7,860 nt of DNA, taken from positions 1-7,860 of the forward strand of contig MVQS01000254.1 of NCBI GenBank assembly GCA_002067855.1, given 5' to 3'. Each line of letters begins with the position of its first letter. Position 1 is the stretch's first letter. The position numbers and the translations under genes were made by a program. Of the stretch, positions 1-5,445 are shown one piece after another. The notes beneath the pieces are model-generated. The model was given only the letters and a program-made list of their open reading frames with translations. It had not been told where the DNA came from and did no database searches. This stretch comes from Syntrophaceae bacterium PtaB.Bin038. GTDB taxonomy: Bacteria > Desulfobacterota > Syntrophia > Syntrophales > UBA2192.

Positions 1-1
1 G

Positions 2-1120
2 GCCCTCCGGGATGTCCCCCACATCATCTGCTACGCGGCCAAGGCGAACTCGAACCTCGCCATCATGCGGCTCTTCGTGAGGGAGGGCGGCGGCGTCGAC
101 ATCGTCTCCGGCGGGGAGCTGTACCGGGCGCTCCAGGTCGGTGCGGACCCCTCGAAGATCGTCTACTCCGGGGTGGGCAAGCGGATCGACGAAATCGATT
201 TCGCGCTTCGCGCGGGCATCCTTATGTTCAACGTGGAGTCCTCCGAGGAACTGGGGGTCATCAACGAGAGGGCGGGCCTCCTGGGCGCGAAGGCGCGCAT
301 CTCGCTGCGTATCAACCCCGACGTGGACCCCAAGACGCACCCGCACATCTCGACGGGGTTGAAGTCCAACAAGTTCGGCATCAACATCGAGAAATCCCTC
401 GACGAGTACCGGCGGGCCCGGACGCTGCCGCACGTGGAGATCGTCGGGGTGGACTGCCACATCGGCTCCCAGGTGACGCAGATCTCCCCCTTCATCGATG
501 CGCTGGAGAGGCTGAAGAAACTCATCGACCGGCTGAGGGAAGAGGGCATCGAGATCCGCTACCTCGACCTCGGCGGGGGCCTGGGCATCACCTACAACGA
601 GGAGCTGCCCCCCCACCCCCAGGAGTACGCCCGCGCGGTCCTCGACTCGGCCCGCGACCTCAAGGTGACCTTCATCTTCGAGCCCGGGCGCGTGATCGTC
701 GGCAACGCGGGGATCCTCGTCTCGAGGGTCCTCTACACCAAGGGAAACGACGAGAAGAACTTCGTCATCGTCGACGCGGGGATGAACGACCTCATCCGGC
801 CGAGCATCTACGGGTCCTACCACCAGATCCAGCCCGTGGTATCGAGGGACCGCGGGAGCTTCCTGGCCGACGTGGTGGGCCCGATCTGCGAGTCCGGGGA
901 TTTCCTCGCCAAGGGGCGCATGATCCCGAAGTTCGAGCGCGGCGATCTCCTTGCCGTGATGAGCGCCGGCGCCTACGGGTTTTCCATGGCCTCGAACTAC
1001 AACTCAAGACCGCGGATCGCCGAGGTCCTGGTCAAAGACAGGAAATTCCACGTCATCCGCAGGCGGGAGACATACGCCGACCTCACACGGGCGGAGAGGG
1101 TGCCGGCGTACCTGAAATAA
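2..1120 (+). CDS. lysA: Diaminopimelate decarboxylase, 5'-truncated by the window edge
   Basis: PLP-dependent enzyme of the alanine-racemase-fold decarboxylases; it converts meso-diaminopimelate to L-lysine plus CO2, the last step of lysine synthesis, in the cytosol. The reading frame is open from base 2, before the first ATG at 65, and those upstream codons encode YAAKANSN, whose lysine (codon 41-43) is the expected PLP Schiff-base residue. The ATG at 65 is therefore internal and roughly 45 N-terminal residues lie outside the window (family length about 415-420; 372 visible). Further family motifs in order are GGGVDIVSGGEL, GVDCHIGSQ, LDLGGGLGI (PLP phosphate binding), FEPGR, the active-site cysteine in GPICESGD (codon 887-889) and SAGAYGFSMASNYNSRPR. 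Nothing essential is missing in the visible part. It is the first visible gene of a lysine cluster; a repeat array begins within a few bases of its stop. Arginine/ornithine decarboxylase homologues share the fold, but the motifs and neighbours favour LysA strongly. Confidence 0.97.
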   Translation, partial: ALRDVPHIICYAAKANSNLAIMRLFVREGGGVDIVSGGELYRALQVGADPSKIVYSGVGKRIDEIDFALRAGILMFNVESSEELGVINERAGLLGAKARISLRINPDVDPKTHPHISTGLKSNKFGINIEKSLDEYRRARTLPHVEIVGVDCHIGSQVTQISPFIDALERLKKLIDRLREEGIEIRYLDLGGGLGITYNEELPPHPQEYARAVLDSARDLKVTFIFEPGRVIVGNAGILVSRVLYTKGNDEKNFVIVDAGMNDLIRPSIYGSYHQIQPVVSRDRGSFLADVVGPICESGDFLAKGRMIPKFERGDLLAVMSAGAYGFSMASNYNSRPRIAEVLVKDRKFHVIRRRETYADLTRAERVPAYLK

Positions 1121-1123
1121 AGG

Positions 1124-1206
1124 GTCCAGGGGTCAGGGTTCAGGGGTCAGGGTGTACGGAAGGGGATCTTTCCTGTACCCTGTGCCCTGTGCCCTGCACC
1201 CTGGGC
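1124..1206. repeat. Inverted heptamer array, NNNCAGG family (lysA-dapF gap)
   Basis: Four tandem heptamers of form NNNCAGG fill 1124-1151 (variable triplets gtc, ggt, gtt, ggt). A 20-base centre follows at 1152-1171, then five heptamers CCTGNNN at 1172-1206 (triplets tac, tgc, tgc, cac, ggc). The two arms are inverted relative to each other, so the RNA can fold back on itself through the conserved CAGG/CCTG cores. The inner part pairs best: GTACGGAA at 1154-1161 pairs with 1170-1178 around one bulged T, leaving an 8-base loop. The array starts 3 bases after the lysA stop and ends 13 bases before the dapF start, so it occupies almost the whole gap. No T-run follows, so it is not a canonical intrinsic terminator. 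The same layout recurs at 5361-5445. Confidence 0.88.
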
Positions 1207-1219
1207 CACGGAGCGGCCC
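1203..1219 (+). promoter_or_regulatory. Small hairpin presenting the dapF ribosome binding site
   Basis: GGGCC at 1203-1207 is complementary to GGCCC at 1215-1219, leaving a 7-base loop (1208-1214) that contains the Shine-Dalgarno-like GGAG at 1210-1213. The right arm ends immediately before the dapF ATG at 1220. The stem overlaps the last heptamer of the upstream repeat array. The complementarity is visible directly; an effect on dapF translation is only inferred, and a 5-bp stem in GC-rich DNA can arise by chance. Confidence 0.4.
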
Positions 1220-2053
1220 ATGATTGAGTTCTACAAAATCCAGGGGAGCGGAAACGACTTCATCCTGATCGACAACCGGGAGAACGCCCTGCGGGAGGTC
1301 GGCAGGATCGACGAGTTCGTGAAGACCGTCTGCACGCCCCACGTGTCGGTGGGGGCCGACGGCCTCATCGTCATCGAGAACTCCGACAGGGCGCACTTCC
1401 GCTGGCGCTTCTTCAACGCCGACGGCAGCGAGGTGGAGATGTGCGGCAACGGCGGGCGGTGCGCGGCGCGTTTCGCCGTCATCAAGGGGATCGCGCCCCC
1501 GAGGATGTCCTTCGAGACCCGTGCCGGGATCATCGACGCCGAGGTGTCGGGCGCCGTCGTCAAGCTGCGCCTGACGGATCCGAAGGACCTCCGCAAGGCC
1601 TACACAATCGACCTCGACGGAGCTCCCACCCTGGTGAACAGCATCAACACCGGGGTCCCCCACGTGGTGGCCTTCGTCAACGACCTGGACGCACACGACG
1701 TCTCAGGGATGGGCAGGGCCATCCGGTACCACGGGGAGTATCGGCCGGCGGGGACGAACGCAAACTTCGCCCGTGTGTTGAACCGGCACCGGATCAAATT
1801 GAGAACCTACGAGCGCGGGGTGGAGGACGAGACGCTGGCCTGCGGCACGGGGGCCGTGGCGACCGCCCTGATCGCCTCGTGGACGGGACTCGTTGACAGT
1901 CCCGTGGATGTTCTGGTAAGAAGCGGGGAAACCCTGAAGATCCACTTCGAGAAAACGGAGACGGGGTTCGGGAAGGTCTATCTCGAGGGGGGCACGACGG
2001 TGGTCTACCAGGGCTTCCTCTGGGACGAGGCCTACCATACAACGGGACGTTAA
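1220..2053 (+). CDS. dapF: Diaminopimelate epimerase
   Basis: Cofactor-independent two-cysteine epimerase that converts LL-diaminopimelate to meso-diaminopimelate, the form used in peptidoglycan and by LysA. The 277-residue product has the usual family length and the two pseudo-symmetric halves. The N-terminal signature KIQGSGNDFILID is followed by GADGL, then the first catalytic cysteine, Cys75, in EMCGNGGRCAARF. The second half carries NTGVPHVV, the substrate-binding RPAGTNANF, and the second catalytic cysteine, Cys208, in YERGVEDETLACGTGA. All substrate and acid/base residues I expect are present. The ATG at 1220 is preceded by GGAG at 1210-1213 and begins exactly at the conserved family N-terminus. 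It lies between lysA and dapA; flanking gaps of 99 and 176 bases both hold short-repeat arrays. Confidence 0.98.
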   Translation: MIEFYKIQGSGNDFILIDNRENALREVGRIDEFVKTVCTPHVSVGADGLIVIENSDRAHFRWRFFNADGSEVEMCGNGGRCAARFAVIKGIAPPRMSFETRAGIIDAEVSGAVVKLRLTDPKDLRKAYTIDLDGAPTLVNSINTGVPHVVAFVNDLDAHDVSGMGRAIRYHGEYRPAGTNANFARVLNRHRIKLRTYERGVEDETLACGTGAVATALIASWTGLVDSPVDVLVRSGETLKIHFEKTETGFGKVYLEGGTTVVYQGFLWDEAYHTTGR

Positions 2054-2059
2054 CGGTCG

Positions 2060-2077
2060 CGCGGGCAGAAGCCTGCG
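2060..2077 (+). other. Short hairpin just after dapF
   Basis: CGCGGGC at 2060-2066 can pair with GCCTGCG at 2071-2077 (seven pairs, one of them G-U) around an AGAA tetraloop, six bases past the dapF stop. It is not followed by a T-run, so it is not a convincing intrinsic terminator. It may simply protect the transcript 3' end or be fortuitous in GC-rich sequence. Confidence 0.35.
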
Positions 2078-2106
2078 AGATCCGGATGACGGAGGATATG
2101 CGGCGC

Positions 2107-2144
2107 GAAGTTAAGAAGTTTTAACTTCCCAACTTCCTAACTTC
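2107..2144. repeat. Inverted octamer array, GAAGTTNN family (dapF-dapA gap)
   Basis: Two tandem units GAAGTTNN start at 2107 and 2115, and three inverted units NNAACTTC lie at 2121-2128, 2129-2136 and 2137-2144. The period is 8, not 7 as in the other arrays of this window. The 14 bases 2107-2120 pair with 2131-2144 with a single mismatch (A opposite C) around a 10-base loop; alternatively 2107-2114 pairs perfectly with 2121-2128. The stretch is AT-rich compared with the surrounding genes. It lies 53 bases after the dapF stop and about 85 bases before the dapA start. Confidence 0.85.
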
Positions 2145-2153
2145 GTCGGCATG

Positions 2154-2183
2154 TTGGGATCGATGAACGGGAGGCGGTAGAAT
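2154..2183 (+). promoter_or_regulatory. Possible sigma-70-type promoter upstream of dapA
   Basis: TTGGGA at 2154-2159 (four matches to TTGACA) and TAGAAT at 2178-2183 (five matches to TATAAT) are separated by 18 bases. This would start transcription near 2190 and give a leader of about 40 bases before dapA. The gap is the longest in the cluster, which leaves room for an internal promoter. The -10 candidate falls in the loop region of the GAGGCGG/CCGCCTC inverted repeat, an alternative explanation for this sequence. Evidence is by eye only. Confidence 0.3.
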
Positions 2184-2195
2184 AGAAGCCGCCTC
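2171..2195 (+). other. Hairpin in the dapA leader region
   Basis: GAGGCGG at 2171-2177 pairs perfectly with CCGCCTC at 2189-2195, with a possible T-G pair extending it inward and an 8-11 base A-rich loop. It ends 23 bases before the AGGAGG ribosome binding site of dapA and has no T-run, so it does not look like a terminator. It could be a leader structure or a protein-binding palindrome; no function can be assigned. Confidence 0.45.
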
Positions 2196-2229
2196 AAGCC
2201 CAAGGTTAGCGAGAAGCGAGGAGGGTGCT

Positions 2230-3117
2230 ATGGGAGCCATGTTTAAGGGCGCGATTGTCGCCATTGTGACGCCTTTCAAGAACGGGAAGGTGGATGAGGG
2301 GGCCCTCAGGGATCTCATCGAGTTCCAGATCGCCAATGGAACCGATGGCATCGTTCCCTGCGGCACCACGGGCGAGTCCCCGGTGCTGTCCCACGAGGAG
2401 CACGACCGGGTGATCGAGATCACGGTGGATGCCGTGAAGAAGAGAGTTCCCGTCATTGCCGGGACCGGTTCGAACAGCACCGCCGAGGCGCTGCGCCTGA
2501 CGAAGCATGCCCACGAAGTGGGCGCCGACGGCGTGCTGATGGTCAACCCCTACTACAACCGGCCCACGCAGGAAGGGCTCTACCAGCACTACAAGCTCAT
2601 CGCGAACAGCGTGCCCATTCCCATCATCATGTACAACATCCCCGGCCGGACGGGCGTCAACATGGAGCCCGCGACGATGGCCCGGCTCGCCAAGGAGTGC
2701 AGGAACATCGTCGGCGTCAAGGAGGCGGCGGGCTCCCTGCAGCAGATGCAGGACGTCATGACGGTGTGCGGCCCCGACTTCATCGTCGTCTCCGGCGACG
2801 ACTTCTTCACGTTCCCGCTGCTGTGCCTGGGCGGACACGGAATCATCTCCGTCGTCTCCAACGTGGCCCCGGCGGACATGGCGGCCCTGGTCGATGCCTT
2901 TGCGGCGGGCGACTTCAAGAAGGCCAGGGACCTCCACTACAGGCTGACCCCCCTCGTCAAGTCTCTCTTTATCGAGACGAACCCGGTGCCCGTCAAGGCG
3001 GCGCTCTCCCTGATGGGAAAGATCGAGTATGAGGTCCGGCTCCCCCTGGCGAAGCTCTCCGATGCCAACTACGAGAAGCTCAAGCAGGCCATGAAGACAT
3101 ACGGGCTCATCAAGTAG
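2230..3117 (+). CDS. dapA: 4-hydroxy-tetrahydrodipicolinate synthase
   Basis: Class I (Schiff-base) aldolase of the DapA/N-acetylneuraminate lyase TIM-barrel family. It condenses pyruvate with aspartate semialdehyde, the committed step to lysine and DAP. The 295-residue product matches family length. Visible motifs: GTTGES with Thr46-Thr47 of the proton relay, the NPYYNRP loop with Tyr108-Tyr109, YNIPGRTG with catalytic Tyr135 and carboxylate-binding Arg140, and the Schiff-base lysine Lys164 in GVKEAAG, followed by SGDD. The ATG at 2230 is chosen because AGGAGG at 2219-2224 is five bases upstream; the alternative Met4 at 2239 would sit too far from it. Sialic-acid lyases and related aldolases share the fold, but the motif set and the dap neighbours make DapA the clear call. 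Lysine feedback inhibition cannot be judged reliably from the sequence. Confidence 0.97.
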   Translation: MGAMFKGAIVAIVTPFKNGKVDEGALRDLIEFQIANGTDGIVPCGTTGESPVLSHEEHDRVIEITVDAVKKRVPVIAGTGSNSTAEALRLTKHAHEVGADGVLMVNPYYNRPTQEGLYQHYKLIANSVPIPIIMYNIPGRTGVNMEPATMARLAKECRNIVGVKEAAGSLQQMQDVMTVCGPDFIVVSGDDFFTFPLLCLGGHGIISVVSNVAPADMAALVDAFAAGDFKKARDLHYRLTPLVKSLFIETNPVPVKAALSLMGKIEYEVRLPLAKLSDANYEKLKQAMKTYGLIK

Positions 3118-3137
3118 TGCATCTCCGTCGTTCGACC

Positions 3138-3166
3138 GTGGAGCCCGTCTGAAAAACGGGCTCCAC
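3138..3166. other. Perfect 11-bp inverted repeat downstream of dapA
   Basis: GTGGAGCCCGT at 3138-3148 and ACGGGCTCCAC at 3156-3166 are exact reverse complements around the 7-base loop ctgaaaa. The predicted RNA stem is very stable. Only a weak ttgt follows on the + strand and no T-run precedes it on the other, so it lacks the U-tract of a textbook intrinsic terminator. It starts 20 bases past the dapA stop. It could stabilise the dapA 3' end, attenuate read-through into dapB, or be a copy of a REP-like dispersed palindrome. Confidence 0.75.
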
Positions 3167-3176
3167 TTGTATGGAG

Positions 3177-3211
3177 AAGGCCTAGGGCGCAAGGCCTAAG
3201 ACATAGGGCAA
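3177..3211. repeat. Single-arm heptamer array, AAGGCNN family (dapA-dapB gap)
   Basis: Five consecutive degenerate heptamers at 3177, 3184, 3191, 3198 and 3205 fit AAGGCNN with one to three changes each; units 1 and 3 are identical (AAGGCCT). They resemble the left arm of the array at 4075-4109 unit by unit (for example AGGGCGC and AAGGCGC, AAGACAT and AAGGCAT). Unlike the other arrays I find no inverted right arm before the dapB ribosome binding site, so this looks like a half or decayed element. It ends 27 bases before the dapB Shine-Dalgarno. Confidence 0.7.
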
Positions 3212-3251
3212 AACGCTGCGTTCAATATTCCTGTTGAGAAGGAGGGGCGAT

Positions 3252-4058
3252 ATGGTAAAGGCAATCGTCATGGGAGCAGGCGGGAAGATGGGCGGCAGGA
3301 TCGCATCCATCATCCATATGACCGACGGCATCGAGATCGCGGCCGCCGTGGAGAAGGCGGGACATGCCCTCATCGGCCGGGACGCGGGGGAGACCCTGGG
3401 GCTGGGAAAGATCGGCGTTGACATCTCCGCGGGACTGGACTCGGTGATCAAGAAGGGCGACGTCGTCATCGACTTCACCCACCACGATGCCTCAGTGGAG
3501 CACCTGCGGATCGCCGCCGAGAACGGGAAGGCCATCGTCATCGGGACGACGGGGTTCACGGCCGAGCAGATGGCGACGATCCGGGAGATCGCCCCGAAGA
3601 CCCGCTGCGTGCTGGCCCCCAACATGAGCGTCGGCGTGAACGTCATGTTCAAGGTGCTTGAAACCGTGACGAACATCATCGGCGAGGACTTCGACATCGA
3701 GATCATCGAGGCCCATCACAACCAGAAGAAGGACGCCCCCAGCGGCACGGCCATGCGCATGGCCCAGATCATCGCGGCGGCCCTCAAGCGGGACCTCGAC
3801 AAGGAGGCCGTCTACGAGCGCAAGGGCATGATCGGGGCTCGCACGAAGACCGAGATCGGCATCCAGACCGTGCGGGCCGGCGACATCGTCGGCGAGCACT
3901 GGGTCATCTACGGGGGCCTCGGCGAGCGGCTCGAGTTCATCCACCGGGCCCACAGCCGCGACAACTTCGCAAAGGGCGCCGTCCGGGCTGCCAAGTGGAT
4001 CGTCGACCGGCCCAACGGGTTCTACGATATGCAAGACGTTCTCGGATTGAAAAAGTGA
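3252..4058 (+). CDS. dapB: 4-hydroxy-tetrahydrodipicolinate reductase
   Basis: NAD(P)H-dependent reductase that converts hydroxytetrahydrodipicolinate, the DapA product, to tetrahydrodipicolinate. The 268-residue product has normal family length. It opens with the Rossmann dinucleotide loop GAGGKMGGRI (residues 8-17); Glu34 sits where an acidic residue favours NADH in the E. coli enzyme. Then come DFTHHDAS, GTTGF (99-102), APNMSVGVN, and the catalytic region EAHHNQKKDAPSGTA, where His155 and Lys159 align with the E. coli catalytic His and Lys. The C-terminal part ends in RAHSRDNFAKGAV. The ATG at 3252 has AAGGAGG at 3239-3245 at ideal spacing. An in-frame TTG at 3234 would start inside that ribosome binding site and precede the family N-terminus, so it is rejected. 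The last four codons and the stop lie in a strong inverted repeat. Confidence 0.97.
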   Translation: MVKAIVMGAGGKMGGRIASIIHMTDGIEIAAAVEKAGHALIGRDAGETLGLGKIGVDISAGLDSVIKKGDVVIDFTHHDASVEHLRIAAENGKAIVIGTTGFTAEQMATIREIAPKTRCVLAPNMSVGVNVMFKVLETVTNIIGEDFDIEIIEAHHNQKKDAPSGTAMRMAQIIAAALKRDLDKEAVYERKGMIGARTKTEIGIQTVRAGDIVGEHWVIYGGLGERLEFIHRAHSRDNFAKGAVRAAKWIVDRPNGFYDMQDVLGLKK

Positions 4059-4077
4059 AACTTTTTCAATCCGGGAG
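4039..4077. other. Long hairpin with the dapB stop codon in its loop
   Basis: CGGATTGAAAAAG at 4043-4055 is the exact reverse complement of CTTTTTCAATCCG at 4061-4073 (13 bp), and the stem extends outward by four more pairs (two Watson-Crick, two G-U) to 4039 and 4077. The 5-base loop tgaaa is the dapB stop codon plus two bases. The left arm is therefore coding sequence and the right arm is intergenic. The T-run lies inside the right arm rather than after it, so it is not a standard intrinsic terminator. A terminating ribosome would melt or mask it, so it can form only behind the last ribosome. Confidence 0.8.
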
Positions 4078-4174
4078 GCTAAAGGCTAAAGGCATAAGGC
4101 GCAAGGGGAAGAGTGAAATAGAAAACGTTCTTCCCTCTTCGCCCTTTGCCCTGAGCCCTTTGCCGTAAGCCCTT
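4075..4174. repeat. Inverted heptamer array, AAGGCNN family (dapB-dapL gap)
   Basis: The left arm has five heptamers at 4075, 4082, 4089, 4096 and 4103 of form AAGGCNN (the first is GAGGCTA and the last AAGGGGA). The right arm has five inverted heptamers at 4140, 4147, 4154, 4161 and 4168 whose reverse complements fit AAGGGCN, two of them identical. The centre (4110-4139) folds further: 4108-4117 pairs with 4131-4140 with a single mismatch. The left arm begins inside the outer stem of the dapB stop-codon hairpin, and the right arm ends five bases before the dapL ribosome binding site, so structure covers the whole gap. Confidence 0.85.
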
Positions 4175-4178
4175 CTTT

Positions 4179-4185
4179 AGGAGGT
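4179..4185 (+). promoter_or_regulatory. Strong ribosome binding site fixing the GTG start of dapL
   Basis: AGGAGGT is a full match to the anti-Shine-Dalgarno core and lies eight bases before the GTG at 4194. No ATG is close enough to be served by it, which supports the GTG start. Confidence 0.85.
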
Positions 4186-4193
4186 AGCAGACC

Positions 4194-5363
4194 GTGCAGA
4201 TTGCTGACCGCTTATCCAAGATCCCCCCCTATCTCTTCATGGAGCTGCGCAAGAAGATCAACAAGGCCAAGGCCGACGGCGTCGACGTCATCAGCCTCGC
4301 CATCGGGGACCCCGTCGAGCCCACGCCGGACGGCATCATCGACGAGCTCTGCCGGACCGCCCGGATCCCGGAGAACCACCGCTACCCCACGGACGAGGAG
4401 AAGGGCATGTACGCCTTTCGCGAGGCCGTGGCGGCCTGGTACAGGGAGCGCTACGGCGTTGCCCTGGACCCGGCCGACGAGGTCCTGGGGCTGATCGGGT
4501 CCAAGGAAGGCTGCCACCACTTCATCCTCGCCTGCACGAACCCGGGGGACATCGTCCTCATGACGGACCCGGGGTACCCGGCCTACCGGGCGAGCATCCT
4601 CATGGGCAACTGCGAGCCTTACTCCATGCCGATGCTCCCCGCAAACGATTATTTCCCCGTCTTCGAGGACATCCCCGCGGACGTCATGAAGCGGGCGAAG
4701 GCCATGTTCCTCAACTACCCCAACAACCCCACGGGGGCCTGCGGGTCGCGGGAGTTCTTCGAGAGGGCCGTGGACTTCGCGGGGAAGAACGGCATCGCCA
4801 TCTGCTACGACAACCCCTACAGCGAGGTGGTCTTCGAGGGCCAGGAGCGGCTGAGCTTCCTCTGCGTCGACGGGGCCAAGGACGTGGCGGTGGAGCTCAA
4901 CTCCCTTTCGAAACCCTTCAACATGACGGGGTGGCGCATCGGCATGGCCATGGGAAACCCCCGGATCATCGCCGCCATCAGCAAGGTCAAGGAGAACACC
5001 GACTCGGGCATCTTCAACGCGGTGCAGTTCGCAGGCATCCAGGCGCTCAAACGGGAAAACGAGAACATCTCCCGGATGCTCGAGATCTACCGCAAGCGCC
5101 GGGAACTCGTGCTCGGGACGCTCAGGAAGATCGGGATCGACTTCAAGGCCCCGAAGGGGACCTTCTACCTCTGGGTCCCCGTGCCGAAGGGCATGACCTC
5201 CCTGGAGTTCACGGACCGGCTCTTCGAGAAGACGGCCGTCGTCGTGGCCGCCGGACCCGCCTACGGCAAGTACGGCGAGGGGTTCATCCGGATCTCCCTG
5301 ACCGTGCCCGACGCCCGGCTCGAGGAGGCCATGGCCCGGATCGAGAAGGAATTCAGCAAGTAA
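4194..5363 (+). CDS. dapL: LL-diaminopimelate aminotransferase
   Basis: Fold-type-I PLP aminotransferase, predicted to convert tetrahydrodipicolinate directly to LL-diaminopimelate with glutamate as amino donor, bypassing the succinylase and acetylase routes (DapD, DapC, DapE). The 389-residue product begins with RLSKIPPYLFMEL and GIGDP-like AIGDPVEPTPDGI, typical of DapL. It continues with GSKEGCHHF (usually GSKEGI.HF), YPNNPTGA (Asn178, cofactor), DNPYSE (Asp206, Tyr209), the PLP Schiff-base lysine Lys240 in NSLSKPFNMTGWRIG, and the substrate-carboxylate arginine Arg366 in FIRIS. Class I enzymes of this group are easily confused with aspartate or alanine aminotransferases. The lysine-gene neighbourhood and the absence of dapD/dapE here favour DapL. 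The start is GTG with a strong upstream ribosome binding site. Its TAA stop is also the first three bases of a repeat array. Confidence 0.9.
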   Translation: MQIADRLSKIPPYLFMELRKKINKAKADGVDVISLAIGDPVEPTPDGIIDELCRTARIPENHRYPTDEEKGMYAFREAVAAWYRERYGVALDPADEVLGLIGSKEGCHHFILACTNPGDIVLMTDPGYPAYRASILMGNCEPYSMPMLPANDYFPVFEDIPADVMKRAKAMFLNYPNNPTGACGSREFFERAVDFAGKNGIAICYDNPYSEVVFEGQERLSFLCVDGAKDVAVELNSLSKPFNMTGWRIGMAMGNPRIIAAISKVKENTDSGIFNAVQFAGIQALKRENENISRMLEIYRKRRELVLGTLRKIGIDFKAPKGTFYLWVPVPKGMTSLEFTDRLFEKTAVVVAAGPAYGKYGEGFIRISLTVPDARLEEAMARIEKEFSK

Positions 5364-5445
5364 CAGGGAACAGGGAACAGGTAACAGGAATACCCCATAC
5401 CAAGTCCTTTCCTGTTACCTGACACCTGCCGCCTGTCACCTCTCC
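5361..5445. repeat. Inverted heptamer array, NNNCAGG family (dapL-folK gap)
   Basis: Four heptamers NNNCAGG at 5361, 5368, 5375 and 5382 (triplets taa, gaa, gaa, taa) are followed by a 22-base centre and five inverted heptamers at 5411, 5418, 5425, 5432 and 5439. The first four of these are CCTGNNN; the last is the degenerate CCTCTCC. Positions 5378-5390 pair perfectly over 13 bp with 5409-5421; outside that the CAGG/CCTG cores stay complementary while the triplets do not. The first unit supplies the TAA stop of dapL. Architecture (four units, about 20 bases, five units) and length match the array at 1124-1206. There is no T-run after it. Confidence 0.9.

Noticed and set aside
65..67. ATG at 65 as the real lysA start
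   Set aside because: The frame is open upstream and codes for the PLP-lysine motif YAAKAN before this ATG, so the gene starts outside the window.
1124..1206. CRISPR array
   Set aside because: Repeat units of 7 bases without spacers, in inverted arms, and no cas genes. This is not the CRISPR layout.
1124..1206. Intrinsic terminator after lysA (same idea considered for 5361-5445)
   Set aside because: The arms can fold, but no T-run follows either array, and both end close to the next gene's ribosome binding site.
2054..2229. Lysine riboswitch in the longest gap, before dapA
   Set aside because: The gap is about the right length, but I cannot find the conserved core pieces of the L-box or its five-helix junction. 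The visible structures are short hairpins and the octamer array.
2206..3192. Long minus-strand open frame (328 codons) antisense to dapA
   Set aside because: It mirrors dapA, whose catalytic motifs are intact, and the product has shadow-like composition and no family signature.
3234..3251. Upstream TTG start for dapB adding six residues
   Set aside because: It would place the start codon immediately before and within the AAGGAGG ribosome binding site and ahead of the conserved N-terminus; ATG 3252 is well spaced.
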